A stretch of DNA of 8,660 nt from positions 4,992 to 13,651 of the forward strand of contig DQGF01000534.1 in NCBI GenBank assembly GCA_003525045.1. Direction: 5' to 3'. Position 1 is the first letter of the stretch, and every line of letters begins with the position of its first letter. Both the position numbers and the translations under genes were made by a program. The stretch comes from Pseudomonas sp. GTDB lineage: Bacteria > Pseudomonadota > Gammaproteobacteria > Pseudomonadales > Pseudomonadaceae. Below the pieces are notes generated by a model. It had not been told where the DNA came from and did not search any database. It saw only the letters and a list, made by a program, of their open reading frames with translations. Shown one piece after another: positions 6,505 through 8,660 of this stretch.

Positions 6505-6535
6505 TTGACCTTGCCCGCGTGGCAAGGTTGATCCT
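6505..6535 (+). promoter_or_regulatory. CueR-type copper-responsive promoter of copA
   Basis: TTGACC (6505-6510), a 19-base spacer and GATCCT (6530-6535) make a MerR-family promoter. The spacer dyad ACCTTGCC-N5-GGCAAGGT (6508-6515 and 6521-6528) is a perfect 8-bp inverted repeat, better than the copZ copy and aligned base for base with the known E. coli copA CueR operator layout. The expected transcription start is near 6542, about 22 bases before the start codon. Confidence 0.92.
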
Positions 6536-6564
6536 GTAGGCATCTTCTACAGGGAGCGCGACCG

Positions 6565-8660
6565 ATGTCCGAATCCACCACTTTCGATCTGCCGATTGCC
6601 GGCATGACCTGCGCCAGTTGCGCCGGGCGTGTCGAGCGTGCCTTGAGCAAAGTCATCGGCGCCAGTGCCGTCAGCGTCAATCTCGCCACCGAACAGGCCC
6701 GGGTCCAGGCGCCCCGCGACAGTCTGCCGGCCTTGATGAATGCCGTGCAGCAAGCCGGCTACAGCGTGCCGCAGCAGATTCTGGAGTTGAGCATCGACGG
6801 CATGACCTGCGCCTCCTGTGTCGGCCGGGTCGAACGTGCGTTGGCCAAGGTGCAGGGAGTGAAAAGTGTCAGCGTCAACCTGGCCAACGAACGCGCCCAC
6901 CTCGAGTTACTCGGCCAGATCGATCCGCAGACCTTGATCGCCGCCGTGACCAAGGCGGGCTACAGCGCCAGCGTCTGGGAAACAGACCATCCGCAAACCG
7001 ACAATCAACAACAGCGCCTGCACCGCGAGCGTTGGGCCTTGATCATGGCGATTGTCCTCGCTTTACCGCTGGTGTTGCCGATGGTGCTGCAACCCTTCGG
7101 GGTGCACTGGATGCTCCCGGCCTGGGTGCAATTCGCGCTGGCGACGCCCGTGCAGTTCATCTTCGGTGCGCGTTTTTACCTCGCCGCGTGGAAAGCCGTG
7201 CGTGTCGGTACCGGCAACATGGATTTGCTGGTGGCCTTGGGCACCAGCGCCGGTTATGGCTTGAGTCTCTACGAATGGGCCACCGCCGCCGGGCGCGTGC
7301 CGCACCTGTACTTCGAAGCTTCGGCGGTGGTAATCGCGCTGGTGCTGCTGGGTAAATACCTGGAAAGCCGCGCCAAGCGCCAGACCGCCAGCGCCATCCG
7401 CGCCCTCGAAGCCTTGCGTCCGGAGCGGGCGATTCAAGTGATCGACGGCCGTGAGCAGGACGTCGCCATCAGTGCCTTGCGCCTCAATGACCTGGTCATG
7501 GTCAAACCCGGCGAACGTTTCCCGGTGGACGGCGAAGTAGTCGAAGGCCAGAGCCACGCCGACGAAGCGCTGATCAGCGGCGAAAGCCTGCCGGTACCGA
7601 AACAGCCCGGCGACAAGGTCACCGGCGGCGCAATCAATGGTGAAGGCCGGTTGCTGGTTCGCACCCAGGCCTTGGGCGCGGAAACTGTATTGGCGCGGAT
7701 CATCCGCCTGGTGGAAGACGCTCAAGCGGCGAAGGCGCCGATCCAGAAACTGGTGGATAAAGTCAGTCAGGTATTCGTGCCGACGGTGTTGTTGATCGCG
7801 TTGGCGACCTTGATCGGTTGGTGGCTGTACGGGGCACCGATGGAAACCGCGCTGATCAACGCCGTTGCGGTGTTGGTGATTGCCTGCCCATGCGCTCTCG
7901 GATTGGCCACGCCAACGGCGATCATGGCCGGCACCGGTGTGGCGGCGCGCTACGGGATCCTAATCAAGGACGCCGAAGCGCTGGAGCGTGCCCATGAAGT
8001 CAGCGCCGTGGTGTTCGACAAGACCGGCACGCTGACTTCGGGTGCACCGCGCATCGCCCATTTGACTGCGATCGACGCTGACGAAGCCACTCTGCTGCAA
8101 AGCGCTGGCGCTCTGCAGCGCGGCAGTGAACATCCGCTGGCCAAGGCCGTGCTGGACGCTTGCGCCGAACGTGGCATGAGCGTGGCCGATGTCAGTGACA
8201 GCCAGTCCCTGACCGGGCGCGGCATTGCCGGCACCCTCGATGGTCGTCGGCTGGCGCTGGGTAATCGTCGCCTGTTGGAAGAGAGCGGTTTGAGCGCCGG
8301 CCCGTTGGCTGATAGCGCAGCAGCATGGGAAACCGAAGGCCGGACCCTGTCCTGGTTGATCGAGCAAAGCCCCGAGCCGAAAGTACTGGGCTTGTTCGCC
8401 TTTGGGGACACCCTCAAACCCGGCGCGCTGCAAGCGGTGCAACAACTCGGCGCACGCAACATCAGCAGCCACCTGCTGACGGGCGACAACCGCGGCAGTG
8501 CCAAGGTGGTTGCCGAGGCACTCGGCATCAAAGATGTCCACGCCGAAGTGCTGCCGGCCGACAAAGCCGCCACCGTTGCCACACTCAAGAAAACCGGGGT
8601 GGTGGCAATGGTCGGCGACGGCATCAACGACGCGCCGGCGCTGGCCCAGGCCGACGTCGG
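6565..8660 (+). CDS. copA: Cu(I)-exporting P1B-type ATPase CopA/CueA, 3' end missing
   Basis: This inner-membrane pump exports cytosolic Cu(I) to the periplasm using ATP. The first 698 residues are present, of about 790-800 expected; the reading frame is open to the window edge. Two N-terminal heavy-metal domains carry GMTCASC at 13-19 and 79-85. Membrane helices follow from about residue 150; six of the usual eight are visible. The actuator domain has ISGES (337-341), Ser instead of the Thr of TGES, as in other Cu-ATPases. The transmembrane copper site is CPC (441-443), the phosphorylated aspartate D485 is in DKTGT, the nucleotide-domain HP is at 523-524, and GDGIND spans 684-689. The start at 6565 is set by AGGGAG 8 bases upstream. 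The missing part should hold the last two helices. It is driven by the CueR-type promoter and partnered with copZ; the name cueA is used in pseudomonads. Confidence 0.97.
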   Translation, partial: MSESTTFDLPIAGMTCASCAGRVERALSKVIGASAVSVNLATEQARVQAPRDSLPALMNAVQQAGYSVPQQILELSIDGMTCASCVGRVERALAKVQGVKSVSVNLANERAHLELLGQIDPQTLIAAVTKAGYSASVWETDHPQTDNQQQRLHRERWALIMAIVLALPLVLPMVLQPFGVHWMLPAWVQFALATPVQFIFGARFYLAAWKAVRVGTGNMDLLVALGTSAGYGLSLYEWATAAGRVPHLYFEASAVVIALVLLGKYLESRAKRQTASAIRALEALRPERAIQVIDGREQDVAISALRLNDLVMVKPGERFPVDGEVVEGQSHADEALISGESLPVPKQPGDKVTGGAINGEGRLLVRTQALGAETVLARIIRLVEDAQAAKAPIQKLVDKVSQVFVPTVLLIALATLIGWWLYGAPMETALINAVAVLVIACPCALGLATPTAIMAGTGVAARYGILIKDAEALERAHEVSAVVFDKTGTLTSGAPRIAHLTAIDADEATLLQSAGALQRGSEHPLAKAVLDACAERGMSVADVSDSQSLTGRGIAGTLDGRRLALGNRRLLEESGLSAGPLADSAAAWETEGRTLSWLIEQSPEPKVLGLFAFGDTLKPGALQAVQQLGARNISSHLLTGDNRGSAKVVAEALGIKDVHAEVLPADKAATVATLKKTGVVAMVGDGINDAPALAQADV

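Noticed and set aside
6618..7355. Alternative-frame 245-codon open frame inside copA
   Set aside because: The other frame carries both GMTCASC motifs and the membrane helices; this one is Arg-rich with no motif.
7576..7587. SGES in place of TGES as a damaged actuator motif of copA
   Set aside because: Ser at this position occurs in functional Cu-ATPases (for example Archaeoglobus CopA has SGE); all other catalytic motifs are intact.

Overview
The window looks like a chromosomal segment of a fluorescent-group Pseudomonas. The reasons are high GC, Pseudomonas-type REP/BIME inverted repeats, an adenine-deaminase protein that I recognise as very close to the PA0148 type, and a copZ/copA copper locus with CueR-type promoters. 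Nothing suggests a phage, plasmid, transposon or CRISPR array. Identifications rest on reading motifs and recalling families; no database search was run.

Layout. Positions 1-428 hold the C-terminal end of a 2-oxoglutarate/Fe(II) oxygenase of the isopenicillin N synthase type. It is followed by a complete adenine (adenosine-family) deaminase (511-1464) and a REP inverted pair that separates it from a convergent ArsR-type regulator (1617-2351, minus). On the other side of the regulator, about 335 bases lie between divergent genes. This stretch contains the regulator's own promoter and a decayed fragment of a LysR-type regulator. Then comes a two-gene plus-strand unit: an antibiotic-biosynthesis-monooxygenase-fold protein (2688-2981) and a zinc-independent quinone oxidoreductase/alcohol dehydrogenase-family enzyme (3011-4024). 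A perfect 17-bp hairpin closes this unit.

A 55-residue protein of unknown function (4179-4346) has a very strong ribosome binding site. It converges, 8 bases apart, on a Bcr/CflA-type MFS drug exporter (4355-5551, minus). Upstream of the exporter on the same strand is the copper chaperone gene copZ (5644-5841). Divergent from copZ are a small predicted periplasmic protein (5990-6373), a near-perfect REP pair, and the start of the Cu(I)-exporting P-type ATPase copA/cueA, which runs off the right edge.

How the genes fit together. The right third is a copper-detoxification locus. Both copZ and copA have a MerR-family promoter with TTGACC, a 19-bp spacer and a GGCAAGGT-type dyad, so both should answer to CueR. 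CueR itself is not in the window. The chaperone would carry cytosolic Cu(I) to the ATPase, which pumps it to the periplasm, where the small exported protein encoded between them would meet it. The middle block reads as an ArsR-family regulator divergent from two small redox-type enzymes, a plausible reactive-electrophile or quinone response unit. The left block is purine salvage/catabolism. The items most worth following are the unassigned periplasmic protein inside the copper locus, the LysR remnant, the duplicated C-terminal half of the ArsR-type regulator, and the 55-residue protein.
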